Made by a program: the position numbers and the translations under genes
NCBI GenBank assembly: GCA_025774205.1
Contig: JALGWK010000210.1
Span: forward strand, 1-5,997
Length of the DNA stretch: 5,997 nucleotides
From: a bacterium
Lineage (GTDB): Bacteria > Blakebacterota > Blakebacteria > Blakebacterales > Blakebacteraceae
Reading direction: 5' to 3'
Part shown: positions 5,897 through 5,997 of the stretch, piece by piece
Numbering within the stretch: the first letter of the stretch is position 1
Layout: every line of letters starts with the position of its first letter
The notes under the pieces: model-generated
What the model saw: the letters and a program-made list of their open reading frames with translations, nothing else
Databases searched by the model: none
Told to the model about the DNA's origin: nothing

Positions 5897-5997
5897 TTAC
5901 TTCAGGACCTTGATCAGGAGCTCTTCGCCGTCACGCTGGGTCTTGATCTTCATTTCGAGCAGACCGGCTGAGCGACGAACACGATTGCGAAGTGTTG
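5897..5997 (-). CDS. C-terminal end of an unrecognised protein (gene continues beyond right edge)
   Basis: The minus strand is open from the window edge to TAA at 5899-5897, giving 32 codons. They end in RSAGLLEMKIKTQRDGEELL followed by IKVLK. The peptide is strongly basic at first, then looks like a beta-hairpin (LLEMKIKTQRDGEELLIKVL), as at the end of a small domain. I do not recognise the family. Coding is supported by GC-rich third positions in the last 20 codons and by a sensible strand-turn-strand pattern. The stop lies 111 bp upstream of the lipoprotein start on the same strand. No clear terminator or promoter is visible between them. Confidence 0.5.
   Translation of the reverse strand, partial: TLRNRVRRSAGLLEMKIKTQRDGEELLIKVLK

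Noticed and set aside
5858-5971. Small plus-strand ORF of 37 codons starting MSKYGEV
   Set aside because: It overlaps the minus-strand C-terminal peptide antisense, its purine stretch is too far from the ATG, and it has no recognisable features. The minus reading has the better coding pattern.

Overview
The window is GC-rich bacterial DNA with an ordinary gene density and no RNA genes, insertion sequences or CRISPR arrays that I can see. A lipoprotein-type signal on a six-bladed beta-propeller protein points to a Gram-negative host. Such proteins are common in Gemmatimonadota, Bacteroidota and related candidate phyla, but the sequence does not fix the taxon.

Layout, left to right. (1) Positions 1-104, minus strand: the first 34 codons of a transketolase gene that runs off the left edge, with a strong ribosome binding site. 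(2) Positions 222-1562, minus strand: a 12-helix MFS drug:H+ antiporter-type exporter with a repetitive hydrophilic N-terminal tail. (3) About 1563-1900: a divergent intergenic region with short direct repeats and, near its right end, a sigma70-like promoter whose -10 box lies inside a 22-bp perfect inverted repeat. (4) Positions 1901-4127, plus strand: a copA-type Cu(+) P1B-ATPase gene that is broken. About 50 codons, including the P-domain GDGxND motif, are missing at 3940-3943, and the last two membrane helices continue in another frame. (5) Positions 4154-4489, plus strand: a CsoR-family copper-sensing repressor with the full Cys-His-Cys sensor set, followed by a perfect 13-bp hairpin that can terminate transcription from both sides. 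(6) Positions 4601-5785, minus strand: a six-bladed beta-propeller lipoprotein, convergent with csoR. (7) Positions 5897-5997, minus strand: the C-terminal end of an unrecognised protein.

The functional core is a copper-efflux operon. CsoR would bind the palindrome over the copA promoter and be released by Cu(+), inducing copA and csoR together. CopA would then pump Cu(+) out of the cytoplasm. As written, the pump cannot work: the deletion removes essential Mg/phosphorylation-site residues and shifts the frame, while the operator, promoter, ribosome binding site and repressor look intact. This is either a recent loss in the sampled strain or an assembly error.

The second notable signal is a cluster of short tandem repeats between 1441 and 1981. 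They comprise a 9-bp x 6 array inside the MFS N-terminus, a 12-bp x 2 tandem and a 20-bp direct repeat between the genes, and a 12-bp x 5 array inside the CopA N-terminus. A further imperfect 12-bp duplication lies at the copA/csoR junction. I found no convincing new multi-gene system.
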